From assembly GCA_938038175.1 (NCBI GenBank), contig CALHRQ010000081.1, forward strand, positions 1-35,738: a DNA stretch of 35,738 bases, in the 5' to 3' direction. Source of the DNA: an uncultured Granulosicoccaceae bacterium (GTDB lineage: Bacteria; Pseudomonadota; Gammaproteobacteria; Granulosicoccales; Granulosicoccaceae). The translations under genes and the position numbers were made by a program. Below, in pieces: positions 10,723 to 20,784 of the stretch. Position 1 is the first letter of the stretch. Each line of letters begins with the position of its first letter. Below the pieces are notes generated by a model. The model was not told where the DNA came from. It saw only the letters and a list, made by a program, of their open reading frames with translations, and did not search any database.

Positions 10723-12159
10723 TTAGTCTAGTGAATGGGTTCGCTCGTTTAAGAGCGCTTGCTCCTGGACATCTTTTGCAGAAGGCATAATTTGCTTTGA
10801 ACGCACTGTTGGCGCAGATGCAAGCCTTGCCGGATCCAGTAGGTTTGTACACCAGTCGACGCCAACTGCCAAATGCTCAGCAGCGAGTAATTCGTTATCT
10901 AAAAAAGCCATTACTTCAGGCGCGTCACCCAGCACATACTCAATCGCTAACTTAGCTCGTGGCAACACCATTGGGTCTGCTATGCGATTACGTTGTCCCC
11001 AGCTAACAATAATATCTGAGCAGGTTTGATTGTCCGGGTCTGACAGTCGGTTTACGGTGGCAAGAGTGCGTGAGATGCCAAACGTCTTGGCCATTAACAC
11101 CTCTTCCACCAGGTTCGCCATATCTTCTCTGATGGTGGTGTAACTGTAAAAAGATGAAGCGCCATCACCACCTATCAATGCCCCTATATGAGCAGGATCA
11201 GCAAGCTTTTGTGCGTCCGACGCATCTGCACCACGGTAGCGTACATTGGCAAAGTTCTTCATCTCATCACTTATCAGCGGCAATACGTCCTGCATTTGCA
11301 CTGATAGCCAGTTATCAGAGTTAGAGTCAATTGCCTCAAAAACAGTTAAACCGCTTTGCAGAAGATCAGGGATAGTTGCTTTTGGTACGAAGTCGTTTGC
11401 ATGGGCAAGCTCATGGAACAGTAATGATGTCAAAAGCTCGACCATATCGCCAAAGGGTCGAGACGAATCATCTTCTAACGAGTAAAACGTGTATGCCCTG
11501 TCAAAGCCTTTACGCCACGATGAGAAAACCAAAAAATTGAGATCGGAGCCAAAGGAGGATCGAAAATCCTCTGCAAGCGTAACCGCAAGCTTTTCTTCCG
11601 CACTTAACCACAAATAGAACGGATCAAGGTATATCGCACCTGTAAGTGATGTGTAAAACGATGGCCGTACGTCACTGCCAATCATAATCGCGGTTGCGGA
11701 AGAGAAAAGATCAAGTAATTCAGGAGAAGCCTGCTGTAACACTTCTTCGAAACGCGTACCCATCCAACTATGACTGACTATCAGGCGATCCATGATGTCA
11801 TTGATAACAGGGGTGTTAACACCATCACCAATAAAGGGCAGCGTACTGACCGGACAAGATTCAGCTGTGGTCCTGATCAATACACATTCTTTAAGAACAG
11901 GCTTGAACGGACTGCTGTCCCGAAACACAAAGCTGTCTTCAGAACTGACGATATCACGATTGGCATTGATGTCCTGCGCAGCCGCCGGTTCACTTGAACC
12001 ATCGCCAGCTGAACCACCAGATGTACAGGCAACAAGTAGTGATAGTGCAAAGGCAGCAGCTACAGTTTGGCTTCGCGCTAAAATAACGCCTGGCGCGCAA
12101 TTAGAGCTTGCGCTTAACATGCGTCTTAGCTCGAACACTTTTGTTTTCAGAATTGTCAT
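10723..12159 (-). CDS. Uncharacterised lipoprotein with zincin-type HExxH motif
   Basis: Lipobox SLLVACTSGG; LLFHELAHANDF gives HExxH; downstream acidic helix REDMANLVEEVL as possible third-ligand region. Confidence 0.65.
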   Translation of the reverse strand: MTILKTKVFELRRMLSASSNCAPGVILARSQTVAAAFALSLLVACTSGGSAGDGSSEPAAAQDINANRDIVSSEDSFVFRDSSPFKPVLKECVLIRTTAESCPVSTLPFIGDGVNTPVINDIMDRLIVSHSWMGTRFEEVLQQASPELLDLFSSATAIMIGSDVRPSFYTSLTGAIYLDPFYLWLSAEEKLAVTLAEDFRSSFGSDLNFLVFSSWRKGFDRAYTFYSLEDDSSRPFGDMVELLTSLLFHELAHANDFVPKATIPDLLQSGLTVFEAIDSNSDNWLSVQMQDVLPLISDEMKNFANVRYRGADASDAQKLADPAHIGALIGGDGASSFYSYTTIREDMANLVEEVLMAKTFGISRTLATVNRLSDPDNQTCSDIIVSWGQRNRIADPMVLPRAKLAIEYVLGDAPEVMAFLDNELLAAEHLAVGVDWCTNLLDPARLASAPTVRSKQIMPSAKDVQEQALLNERTHSLD

Positions 12160-12461
12160 CTACACTATGCCCATGACGGAATAAGATCGCGCAAACATCA
12201 CGCACTCTTAAACTACTTTGTCGGCTGGTAAACCTTACGAATTTATACCAGATTTGCCGGGTTTTATCTAAATGGAAGACAATCCATGTGCATTCAGCTT
12301 TAGCACTTGCATCTATTGGCTTTTTTTGTGAACCAGTACTAATAATTACAGCCCGAGAGGCACTCAGGGACGTAAAAGCCTGCTTTCAACAAACTTCACT
12401 GGATCTTTATCGAAGCAGTGAAGTAAAGCCAAGACAGGCTGCTTGCTGTAACCCCAGTTGA

Positions 12462-13568
12462 TCAGTTGGACAGAATTTCTACACGACGGTTCCGTGCTCG
12501 ACCAGCCTCAGATTGGTTGGTATCCTTCGGCTTTGACTCGCCGAATGCTTTGTATTCAATGCGATCAGAAGCAACACCGTTCTCAATCAAGAAATCGCGC
12601 ACACGCAGTGCACGGCGTTCAGAAAGCGGTTGATTGTATTCTTCAGAAGCAATCCAGTCAGTATGCCCTTCAAGCATGATTGATTCGTTCGAATTTCTTA
12701 ATCGAGCTGCGACGTCAACGAGTGTACTACGTGCCGCGGCTGTTAGCTTTGACTGGTCGAAATCGAAATTCACTACTGGAAAAAGTTCAGGTGCCGTGGT
12801 CTTTGGAGGCTCGACCACTTCTGGTGCAGGATTAGCTGCCGGCGCTGCAACAATCGCAGGTATCAGAGCCGCTGCAGGCGCTGCGTTTCTGACTTTTCCA
12901 AAACGCTTAACTAAACCAATGGATGCGTATTGTTGATCGGTGTCAAGCGCGAGAAACTCGCCACGCAAAGCAAAGCCATTACCAAAACCATACTCAAGCC
13001 CAGCACCCAAAGCCAAATGAACTTCATTATTCACGGTGTGATCCAGCTCGGAATTAGCACTGACACCACCCACACCAACGCGTCCATACAGCGATAAGCC
13101 TTCGCGACGGGCAATGCCATTATTGCTGCGACTTCCATTAAATCCACTGCGACTATTAAGCACATAGACAATGGCACTTAGCCCAGCGACTTGATAATCA
13201 ATATCACCAACTTCGCTGCCTAAAAAAGAAATACCGGCCGCACCCAAATCCGCAAAATACACTTCTGCTGAGAGGCGCGTTGTAAAATCATATCCCAGCG
13301 TTACATGAAAACCAGTATCGTTCTGCTCACTAACCGTAATGCTTTGATTAGGAGTGCGAGGTTCAAGCTGCGATGCACCTACCCCACCACCAATGTAAAC
13401 ACGTGGCGTAAACTGCTTGGTTTCTTCATTTGCCTGTGCTGCACCCAGAATCACAAACCCCGATACACAACTCAGTGCAGCACCGATCACAACACACAAA
13501 CGCTTTTTTTGTTTGTAATGTGATCTCACTGACGATCGCCGCGCCTTTCTACTAATACGCATAATCAT
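12462..13568 (-). CDS. OmpA family protein (8-strand barrel-like N-terminus plus peptidoglycan-binding C-terminus)
   Basis: VNFDFDQSKLTAAARSTLVDVAARL...LEGHTDWIASEEYNQPLSERRALRVRDFLIENGV...GESKPKDTNQSEAGRARNRRVEI. Confidence 0.92.
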   Translation of the reverse strand: MIMRISRKARRSSVRSHYKQKKRLCVVIGAALSCVSGFVILGAAQANEETKQFTPRVYIGGGVGASQLEPRTPNQSITVSEQNDTGFHVTLGYDFTTRLSAEVYFADLGAAGISFLGSEVGDIDYQVAGLSAIVYVLNSRSGFNGSRSNNGIARREGLSLYGRVGVGGVSANSELDHTVNNEVHLALGAGLEYGFGNGFALRGEFLALDTDQQYASIGLVKRFGKVRNAAPAAALIPAIVAAPAANPAPEVVEPPKTTAPELFPVVNFDFDQSKLTAAARSTLVDVAARLRNSNESIMLEGHTDWIASEEYNQPLSERRALRVRDFLIENGVASDRIEYKAFGESKPKDTNQSEAGRARNRRVEILSN

Positions 13569-15775
13569 TGTGCGTCTCCAGAGGAGCTTGCTCGCAAGCA
13601 GCCTGCTAGCGGTTTACGAAACCTTCTTACTCCAATAAAAGCGAGTAGTAGTACCAAATACTGTAGTGATGTGCCGCCCAATGCGGAGCCTTCAACACCA
13701 ACCTCGATGGTCAGGTTGTCGCAATTACATTCGTCAAAGTCATTCAAGCCATTGTTATTGATATCACTGAATCGGGTTACTTCGGCACTGACTGTTCCAG
13801 TTGCCTGAGTACCAGCGGAATCTTCAATGACGTACAAAAAGCTATCCGGACCCGTAAAACCGAAATCGGGGGTATAACTTATCTGTCCATCCAGAATAAC
13901 GACTGTTGCATTGGTCGTATCTGAGACACTGACCAAGGTCAAGCCATTTCCAGTTGCATCAATATCATTGGCGAGTACATCAACCAAAATGGTGGAACCC
14001 TGCGCCACGCTGACAGCGTCCGGATTAGCCATGGTCATATTCGCAGCTGCGCCGTCATTACCACTATCACTGTTATCACCATCATTAATCACGATGAAAT
14101 CATCACCACCGGAACCAGTGTCATTGTTGTTTATCCCATCTTGATCACCACTATCGGTTTGACCATTTGTATTGTCGCCCTGATCAACAGGATCGCCGTC
14201 GCCCGAGCCAGTATCAGTATTCTGATCACCCTCATCGCCTAACCCGTCACCCTGATCATTGTCATTGTTTGAACCATCGCCTTGATCATTGCCGCCACCT
14301 ATACCATCCTGATCAGCATCACCGTTCGAACCATCTCCAGCATCCTGATCAGCATCATTACCTGATCCCGTATCAGAATTGTCTGTATCAGCTGCATCTA
14401 CGATATTGACAAAAGAGAAGTTAAGATCGTTGGGTGCTCCCCCATCTACACTGAACGGAAGCGGATTTGAACCTTCTGGCAACCCTAAGCCTGGCGGTAA
14501 ATCAGCATCATCTTCATCAAGAACTAAAAAGAATTGCCCGTCGGGTAAGCCCGGCAAAACAAAATTGCCAGTCATATCCGAAATAAAGGTTGACCCCAAC
14601 TGTTCGTCAACAGCGGGATCAAACTCACCATTGCGATCGCTATCAGCGAAAACAGTCAGCGAAATATCGCTGATGCCCGCCTCAGTATCATCGCGCTGCC
14701 CATCTTCATTTTCATCAAGAAAAACAGACCCAGAGCCTGTATTGATAGTGTTGGCAAGATAGTAACCCGACACACCGCCATAAATATCAGCGCCATCACC
14801 AAACAGGATATTTTCATCCTGTGTGTCATCAGGAAAGGTTGACGGGTCTGTCAACACATGCAAAGTTTCATCTACGTCTTCCGGGAAATACGAAAAGCCG
14901 TAGTAGCGTTCGCCTGCCTCAAGTCCAAGCTCTGTGGCTGAAACGAACGCGATTCCAACAGACTCTGTTGAGTCTTTTAGAAACGTTGCAAAGCCTTGCG
15001 GTGTGAGGCTGCTGTTTTGAAAAAAAGTATAGTTATGGCGCAGATCGGTGACCCCATAACACAAGTTGTCACCTGAACAACCATTACCATGGATGCGTAC
15101 CAATGGGCCATACTCCAAAGGTTCGCCAAAAATACTGAGCTCTTTGATTGCGGCTATCTGGATAGGGTTATTACCACTCTTCTCAGCAACCACATGACCC
15201 GCTGCGTTCATTGCTGATTTGCTCAGTGGAGCCAGCAGTCCAAAATCGAAAATATGATCTACACGTTCGATGTTGTTTGGGTTAGGCCCGATATTCGAGA
15301 ACAGATTTAAGGCGCCTCGATTGATCACACGACTGGCAATCAACTCAGCCATGTCACAATTGCCGGTATCTGACCCATCCGATGGGTAGTCCGCGTTCAA
15401 CACATCTGATGCCGCGCCAAAGCGCTCAACAAAAACACCACAAGGGTTACCCACTGCAACATCGGCTACATTGTCACGTTGCAATGACACACGATCAGCC
15501 GTGCTTGCAAAGTCAAACTGCAGTCCGTTTGCAACAAAACCTTCCATTATCTGATTGGTACCAGCACCCCATAAAAAAGTTTGCCCATCGACACTGTACT
15601 GAAAAGGCGTTGCTGGCTCGCTGCGCGTCTGCACAGTGCTAACCTCTCCCGCAGCATGCAGATTGCCTGCGAGCAGTACACCACTAAAAAGTGGAAACGC
15701 CTTCTTTACAAGAGATGTCAATTTTTTCATGTTAGTTTTTCGAAAGTAAGACATAACGTTGTCCATGATAGTCAT
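13565..15775 (-). CDS. Large exported surface protein: SdrD-B-like domain, Asp/Gly/Asn-rich linker, cadherin-like/Big_9-like domain, C-terminal TM + Arg tail
   Basis: GSVFLDENEDGQRDDTEAGISDISLTVFADSDRNGEFD (SdrD-B-like); DQDGIGGGNDQGDGSNNDNDQGDG low complexity; VDVLANDIDATGNGLTLVSVS...YTPDFGFTGPDSFLYVIED; tail LGGTSLQYLVLLLAFIGVRRFRK. Confidence 0.7.
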   Translation of the reverse strand: MTIMDNVMSYFRKTNMKKLTSLVKKAFPLFSGVLLAGNLHAAGEVSTVQTRSEPATPFQYSVDGQTFLWGAGTNQIMEGFVANGLQFDFASTADRVSLQRDNVADVAVGNPCGVFVERFGAASDVLNADYPSDGSDTGNCDMAELIASRVINRGALNLFSNIGPNPNNIERVDHIFDFGLLAPLSKSAMNAAGHVVAEKSGNNPIQIAAIKELSIFGEPLEYGPLVRIHGNGCSGDNLCYGVTDLRHNYTFFQNSSLTPQGFATFLKDSTESVGIAFVSATELGLEAGERYYGFSYFPEDVDETLHVLTDPSTFPDDTQDENILFGDGADIYGGVSGYYLANTINTGSGSVFLDENEDGQRDDTEAGISDISLTVFADSDRNGEFDPAVDEQLGSTFISDMTGNFVLPGLPDGQFFLVLDEDDADLPPGLGLPEGSNPLPFSVDGGAPNDLNFSFVNIVDAADTDNSDTGSGNDADQDAGDGSNGDADQDGIGGGNDQGDGSNNDNDQGDGLGDEGDQNTDTGSGDGDPVDQGDNTNGQTDSGDQDGINNNDTGSGGDDFIVINDGDNSDSGNDGAAANMTMANPDAVSVAQGSTILVDVLANDIDATGNGLTLVSVSDTTNATVVILDGQISYTPDFGFTGPDSFLYVIEDSAGTQATGTVSAEVTRFSDINNNGLNDFDECNCDNLTIEVGVEGSALGGTSLQYLVLLLAFIGVRRFRKPLAGCLRASSSGDAQ

Positions 15776-15838
15776 AGAACGGATTGGAGCAGAATGCCAG
15801 TTAATTTACATCAATTGCGCTATATAATTATAGGCGTG

Positions 15839-15860
15839 TAAAAAAGAGGCGTCCCGCCTC
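15839..15860 (-). terminator. Rho-independent terminator downstream of the 18958-16067 gene cluster
   Basis: On the minus strand GAGGCG-GGA-CGCCTC followed directly by TTTTTT. Confidence 0.7.
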
Positions 15861-16066
15861 AATATTTTAAGCTTACCGGCTTCAGGCAGGGCCAGCTGCG
15901 GAACATGACACACATTTACAAGGAATAACAGGTATGAGTATCAAAGATAGCTGAAAGTTGCTATCAATTTCAAGATGTTAGGGTTACCGCCAGGACTGCT
16001 GTCGCAATTGGCTAAACTCAGACCACAGCCGTAAAAAGACATTGGTATGACAGTGATTGGCTCGGA

Positions 16067-16456
16067 TTACTTGAAAGTAACGTGATTCCAGCCACTGGTT
16101 GGGAAATGCCCATCCGAGAGAAAGATTCTCTCATCGGCATCATGTGAAGCGTACTGCTTTAAAGAATCAGCGTTGCTGCGACCAAAAGACACTCGAAATA
16201 AACTGTCAGCTGACTTTAACTCTTCGTATGGCCCAATGAAAGTTTTGTCTGTTCCAACCTGAACATCGATGTATCTGGAGGTACTGACGTAATTGTCAAT
16301 CCATTTCTGCATGTCACCAAAATGAGGTTTGAGCGCAAAAGAGGTATCTGCAACCAGTAAAACCTTGGTCGGGTTTTTACTTTTGTAGAAGTGCGCACCG
16401 GCCCAAGCCACAATATGCAGCAGCACAAAGACCGAAAAGACCTTTATCCATTTCAT
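16067..16456 (-). CDS. Hypothetical protein with N-terminal TM
   Basis: 129 aa; hydrophobic N-terminus FSVFVLLHIVAWAGAHF; same strand and spacing as the VWA cluster. Confidence 0.6.
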   Translation of the reverse strand: MKWIKVFSVFVLLHIVAWAGAHFYKSKNPTKVLLVADTSFALKPHFGDMQKWIDNYVSTSRYIDVQVGTDKTFIGPYEELKSADSLFRVSFGRSNADSLKQYASHDADERIFLSDGHFPTSGWNHVTFK

Positions 16457-16513
16457 GCTTTAACCCACATATTGCCGTAGTTTTTGTACCTTATTCTATT
16501 TTATGTAACTCAC

Positions 16514-18199
16514 TTACATTTCAGAATTCAGTAAATTGCCGATTCGGTACGATGCTGAATCCACACTGGATTCTATATAGGCACCCTCGGCCAATCCCGC
16601 CAGTGATTTAAGCTCCTCGGATTTCACCTCGTAAGCAATGGCATGCACCGGTATTCCAGACCACTCCAGCATCTCGCTAACGCTTTCGAGGTCAAGGCCG
16701 CGGTTTCGCTCGCCATCTGAAAGCACAAATATGACGCGCTTGTGGTCGGGGTAGGAATCAGAAAACTCTAACAAAAGATTAGCGGCAACCACGATACCGT
16801 CGTTAGTGGCCGTTTTACCGCTTGCCGATAGCCGTTCAACGGCACCAATAAACAAGGATTTTTGTTGTACATCAAAATCCCTGACATATAAATCTACATT
16901 GACACTTTCGTTGTAACTGACAAGGCCAATAGCGTTGCCTGAGCTAATCAAGTCAGAAGACTCAATCATTGCTTTTTTAAGGTTCTTTAACCTCGTGCCA
17001 TCCATGGAGCCAGAAACATCGGCGACAAACACCGCTGCTATTGGCCGTCCACCAGACTTTTTCTCTTTCCATATACCTTGTGCACGAGCGATGACAGACT
17101 TGTCATCAATGGAATAGGCTGCACTGTAATCCGAATTTTTGCCAAAACCAAATCGGTTAACCACATTTTGCGATTGATCAGCAAACTGTGCAAATTTGGT
17201 TAAGGCTTCCACCTCAGCATCATCCGCTTCGGGAGTCGCAAACAAAGGGCTGTCGTGTCGAATGCCAAACGGAACAAACTGATAATCTTTCATGCCCGTG
17301 ACATTGACCCATGATTGATGCTCCATCACTAAAGCATCGAGCACTCCACTGCCTTGCGCAGCGTCCCGCATTTGCAAAGTAGTTTGAGCCACGAATGGGA
17401 CACCAGTTTGAAAGGCTTCAAATGCACTCGCAACATCTGGGCTGAGCATTTGAGATTCATCACCCTCAGCAAAAGCATGCAATACGGTTAAAAGGAAATT
17501 TAAACCCGTGCTTGAAGTGTATGGGTTGGTGTATCCCATTGAGAACGAGCCATTGCTGACATTATTTAGTAACTTTGGGACATCCAGATTTCCATTAGTG
17601 GTAATCATGTCTGCCTTGGATTTTTTTACAATAATGCCTGCAGTGTTTGGCGCTGTTTTCTCAGCAATGAGATCCATGCTAATTCCATCAGCGCTAAGCA
17701 TGTCACCCCACAGGGTATTACTTGGAGAGAAGGCATCTGGTGTGTATTGGTCGGCTAACATAAACTGTGCGCCGAGGCCCGATGCGATTTTTCTGATGTT
17801 GATGCTGGCTGTTTTGCCATTGGATAACTGAATTTGTTCGCGGTTAAATGCCTCGGCCAATTCGATATAAAACCTATCACGTCCAGATCCGGCTTTTTCA
17901 GACGAGGTGAATATTTCAACCGCTTCGATATTTCGGCTGTCGCGTCGTCCGGTTAAAATTGGATAATCGTCGAGATCAGGTAACAAGGCAGCCAAATTGG
18001 TTCTTGAGAGCTGGATATTTGCACGCGCCTGGTTCTCTCGATAACTCGGCCTGACTTTGTCTTCCACCACTTTAGCAATGGCATCGCGGGCGGCTTCTGG
18101 GCTGTCTATTTTCTGACCACAACCAGTGAGCACTAACCCAACCACAATCAACAGCATTGCAATACCTTCAACGCTTCCAGATTTTCGCATGCGTTTCAA
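16514..18199 (-). CDS. Lipoprotein with N-terminal substrate-binding-like domain and C-terminal von Willebrand factor A domain
   Basis: Lipobox VLTGCGQ; SBP-like region EAVEIFTSSEKAGSGRD...FSMGYTNPYTSSTGLNFLLTVLHAF; MIDAS DVSGSM and IFVLSDGERNRG. Confidence 0.8.
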   Translation of the reverse strand: MKRMRKSGSVEGIAMLLIVVGLVLTGCGQKIDSPEAARDAIAKVVEDKVRPSYRENQARANIQLSRTNLAALLPDLDDYPILTGRRDSRNIEAVEIFTSSEKAGSGRDRFYIELAEAFNREQIQLSNGKTASINIRKIASGLGAQFMLADQYTPDAFSPSNTLWGDMLSADGISMDLIAEKTAPNTAGIIVKKSKADMITTNGNLDVPKLLNNVSNGSFSMGYTNPYTSSTGLNFLLTVLHAFAEGDESQMLSPDVASAFEAFQTGVPFVAQTTLQMRDAAQGSGVLDALVMEHQSWVNVTGMKDYQFVPFGIRHDSPLFATPEADDAEVEALTKFAQFADQSQNVVNRFGFGKNSDYSAAYSIDDKSVIARAQGIWKEKKSGGRPIAAVFVADVSGSMDGTRLKNLKKAMIESSDLISSGNAIGLVSYNESVNVDLYVRDFDVQQKSLFIGAVERLSASGKTATNDGIVVAANLLLEFSDSYPDHKRVIFVLSDGERNRGLDLESVSEMLEWSGIPVHAIAYEVKSEELKSLAGLAEGAYIESSVDSASYRIGNLLNSEM

Positions 18200-18262
18200 C
18201 CTTGTAAAAACAGAACTTATAAAAATGGAATAAAAACAGCAGATCGAAATACACCCTGGACA

Positions 18263-18958
18263 CTACTTTCCAGTATTACTGGCAATTTCTGCCAGGCTGA
18301 CAAGCCTGGCCATTGTATCCAATCTTTCATAATCACTATATGAACGAATATTGGCAACTTCAACCGCTGTATCGGTAAGTGCGCTGAATAGCTTGCGGTT
18401 CTCATCCAGCAAACCAGTTAAGCGCTCACTTTGCCCGGCGTTTAGTTCGCTTTTTCGCTCGTGAGAATTGGCTTGATCATCGTGTCGAGAAATAGACGAA
18501 AGACTATGGCCAACCGCCACCGCATCGGTCAGATTTTGTATGGCGTTTTTCTGCACGCGTCTGGCAGCAGACAGGTATGCCATCGGGCTGTTCTTCTTAC
18601 CAATAAACCGCGTTTCTACCACTGAGTGATAGTCAGCGAGGATATCTGTGAGCGTATCTGCCTGTTGCACACCTTCTTTGATACCCAAATCATCGAGCTG
18701 GCCACGCAATGTTTTTAAGCGATCCATCATGGCTTCATGATCTGCGCTCTCTCGGCTTTCCAGCCATTGCATTTCATCAGCCAGAGTGAAACCTGCCATA
18801 CGATACAACAAGGGTACGGAGAAGGTTGCCAGCACAGCAATCAGCGAGTAGGCAAGCAGCAGTATCCAGTCGAACCCAAACCACCAAACAAAAACCAGCA
18901 GTAAAAGCACTGATGTGACCGCTGCAACAACCGCAGTATTGCGTACTTCACTGCCCAA
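18263..18958 (-). CDS. Hypothetical two-TM membrane protein with coiled-coil-like cytoplasmic region
   Basis: TM pair near N-terminus; helical Glu/Asp/Lys-rich remainder; TTG start with an in-frame TGA shortly upstream. Confidence 0.6.
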   Translation of the reverse strand: MGSEVRNTAVVAAVTSVLLLLVFVWWFGFDWILLLAYSLIAVLATFSVPLLYRMAGFTLADEMQWLESRESADHEAMMDRLKTLRGQLDDLGIKEGVQQADTLTDILADYHSVVETRFIGKKNSPMAYLSAARRVQKNAIQNLTDAVAVGHSLSSISRHDDQANSHERKSELNAGQSERLTGLLDENRKLFSALTDTAVEVANIRSYSDYERLDTMARLVSLAEIASNTGK

Positions 18959-19048
18959 GCCTTCAAATAAAATGCATCACCTCACAATACGAGAAACAAC
19001 ATTACTTCCGACAGAGTAGACTCTGGCACGTTGCAATTCAATATGCCA

Positions 19049-19948
19049 CTAAACTGCTGCTGTTCGATCCTTAGTGTAAATCGGTACTAATTCGACCAGC
19101 ATCATAGCCGTAAAAATAAGACCACAGCCAACTAAACCAATCAAACCAACACGTTCATGAAGCACAACCGCACCAAACAGAGCTGCAAATAAAGCTTCTG
19201 ATGAAAGAAAAATAGCCGCTTGTGAGGCACTGGTGTAACGCTGACCAATCACTTGCAGACTAAATGCGACACCTGTAGCAAATATACCAGCATAAAGGAT
19301 TTCGATTGCAGCACCCCTAACGCCTTCCATGGACCAGGATTCGAATAGGAATGCACCAATAGCAGTAATCACAAAGGTTACAAAAAATTGCACGGTGGAC
19401 AGTGCCAGGGGTCGATTCGACTGCCCCACGAAGCGTGCAATAAGTACCACTTGCAAAGCCCAGCAAAGAGCACTGAAGACGGTCTGAAGATCACCTGTTT
19501 GCAGATCACTGAAACTGCCCCCGGATAATAAGTAAATGCCAGCCAGTGCCACAAAGCAAGCCGGCCAGACCACCACATTCGGCCATTGCCGATACAGCAA
19601 CACAGCCAAAAACGGCGTAAAGACAACATAGAGGCCAGTCAGAAAGCCTGAATTAGTGACGGTAATTGTTTGTAGCGCAATCTGCTGCGCAATCATCCCG
19701 ACGCACAGGCTTAAACCGATCGCACTAAACTGTACGAAGTGAATGGCCTTCAAAGGCGGCAGTGGCTCTTTGGGCCGCATGGATTCATGCAACGCAAATG
19801 GAAGAACAACAAGGGTGGCGATTAAAAATCGCAGGGCTATAAACGTTAAGGGTCCAACACTTTCCATGGCTGTTTGTTGAGCAACAAACCCCATACCCCA
19901 GATAGCACCAGCAGTGAGTAATAATAAATTTGCACTTAAACGACTCAT
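19049..19948 (-). CDS. DMT-superfamily (EamA) permease
   Basis: About 10 TM segments; LLLLTAGAIWGMGFVAQQTAMESVGPLTFIALRF typical of EamA transporters. Confidence 0.9.
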   Translation of the reverse strand: MSRLSANLLLLTAGAIWGMGFVAQQTAMESVGPLTFIALRFLIATLVVLPFALHESMRPKEPLPPLKAIHFVQFSAIGLSLCVGMIAQQIALQTITVTNSGFLTGLYVVFTPFLAVLLYRQWPNVVVWPACFVALAGIYLLSGGSFSDLQTGDLQTVFSALCWALQVVLIARFVGQSNRPLALSTVQFFVTFVITAIGAFLFESWSMEGVRGAAIEILYAGIFATGVAFSLQVIGQRYTSASQAAIFLSSEALFAALFGAVVLHERVGLIGLVGCGLIFTAMMLVELVPIYTKDRTAAV

Positions 19949-20188
19949 TGCAGACAGCTCATGGAAGACAGCTTATATTCAAGCGTCTGTAAATAAAAAA
20001 AGCACAAACCAAAGGTGCCTTGTAGCGGGCTAATACCCAAAAAAATCAGATGACTGCCAATAACCTCAAAACAGATTGAGCCGACATCATACACACAACT
20101 TGTTGAAATCAGCTGCCCTTTAGCGCTGCACAAATCAGCTAAAGCCGCCGTGGGCAGTATAGCCTCAGATGCTGTGGTATCCCAAACC

Positions 20189-20782
20189 CTAGGATGGCTG
20201 TGGATTGAAGGCTTTACGCATGGAATCTGCGATCATGCGTGATACATCGTTTACGCAGGCAGAAGCTGCACTAAAGAATGCCTCAGGTGATGAGCCAGCA
20301 CCGTAGCGCAAAAATTCAAAGGTGCGCACTGAAAGCACTTTTTTACCATCCCCCGAGATGAGCCTGATTTGGCCGGCAACCTCTGCTCCACCTGAGGCAT
20401 CACGTAAGAACTTATCAAATTCGACTTCAACACGAGCTTCAGGCTCGTATCCGCGTGGCCATGGTTCGATGATAACGTTAGCTTCAAGATGAAATCGCAA
20501 GCGATCAGCCAGCACACGCGTGACAGCATCTTCTGGAGAATCCGCCCATTTTACCCTGTCATCGAAGACTATCTGATGTCGATCCCGACGGCTGGCCAGG
20601 CGTGAATCGTTGGCATACCCAGGCATAACCACTTTCGCCATCGCAATCGCACTGACAACCTGAGCTTCGAACTCGTATCCGGGATCTTGTAGCGGCTCTA
20701 GCAAAAATTCTTTTGGAGGTGGTCCACCACGGCAGGCACTAACTAGAACCAGCAACCCCATACACAATAATCTTATGATCAT
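20189..20782 (-). CDS. pqiC: PqiC/ABC-type transport auxiliary lipoprotein
   Basis: Lipobox LVLVSACRGG; IAMAKVVMPGYANDSRLASRRDRHQIVFDDRVKWADSPEDAVTRVLADRL; immediately downstream of the MCE gene. Confidence 0.82.
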   Translation of the reverse strand: MIIRLLCMGLLVLVSACRGGPPPKEFLLEPLQDPGYEFEAQVVSAIAMAKVVMPGYANDSRLASRRDRHQIVFDDRVKWADSPEDAVTRVLADRLRFHLEANVIIEPWPRGYEPEARVEVEFDKFLRDASGGAEVAGQIRLISGDGKKVLSVRTFEFLRYGAGSSPEAFFSAASACVNDVSRMIADSMRKAFNPQPS

Positions 20783-20784
20783 TA

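Noticed and set aside
14167-14409. + strand ORF rich in His/Asp/Arg
   Set aside because: Shadow ORF opposite the Asp/Gly-rich linker of the minus-strand surface protein.
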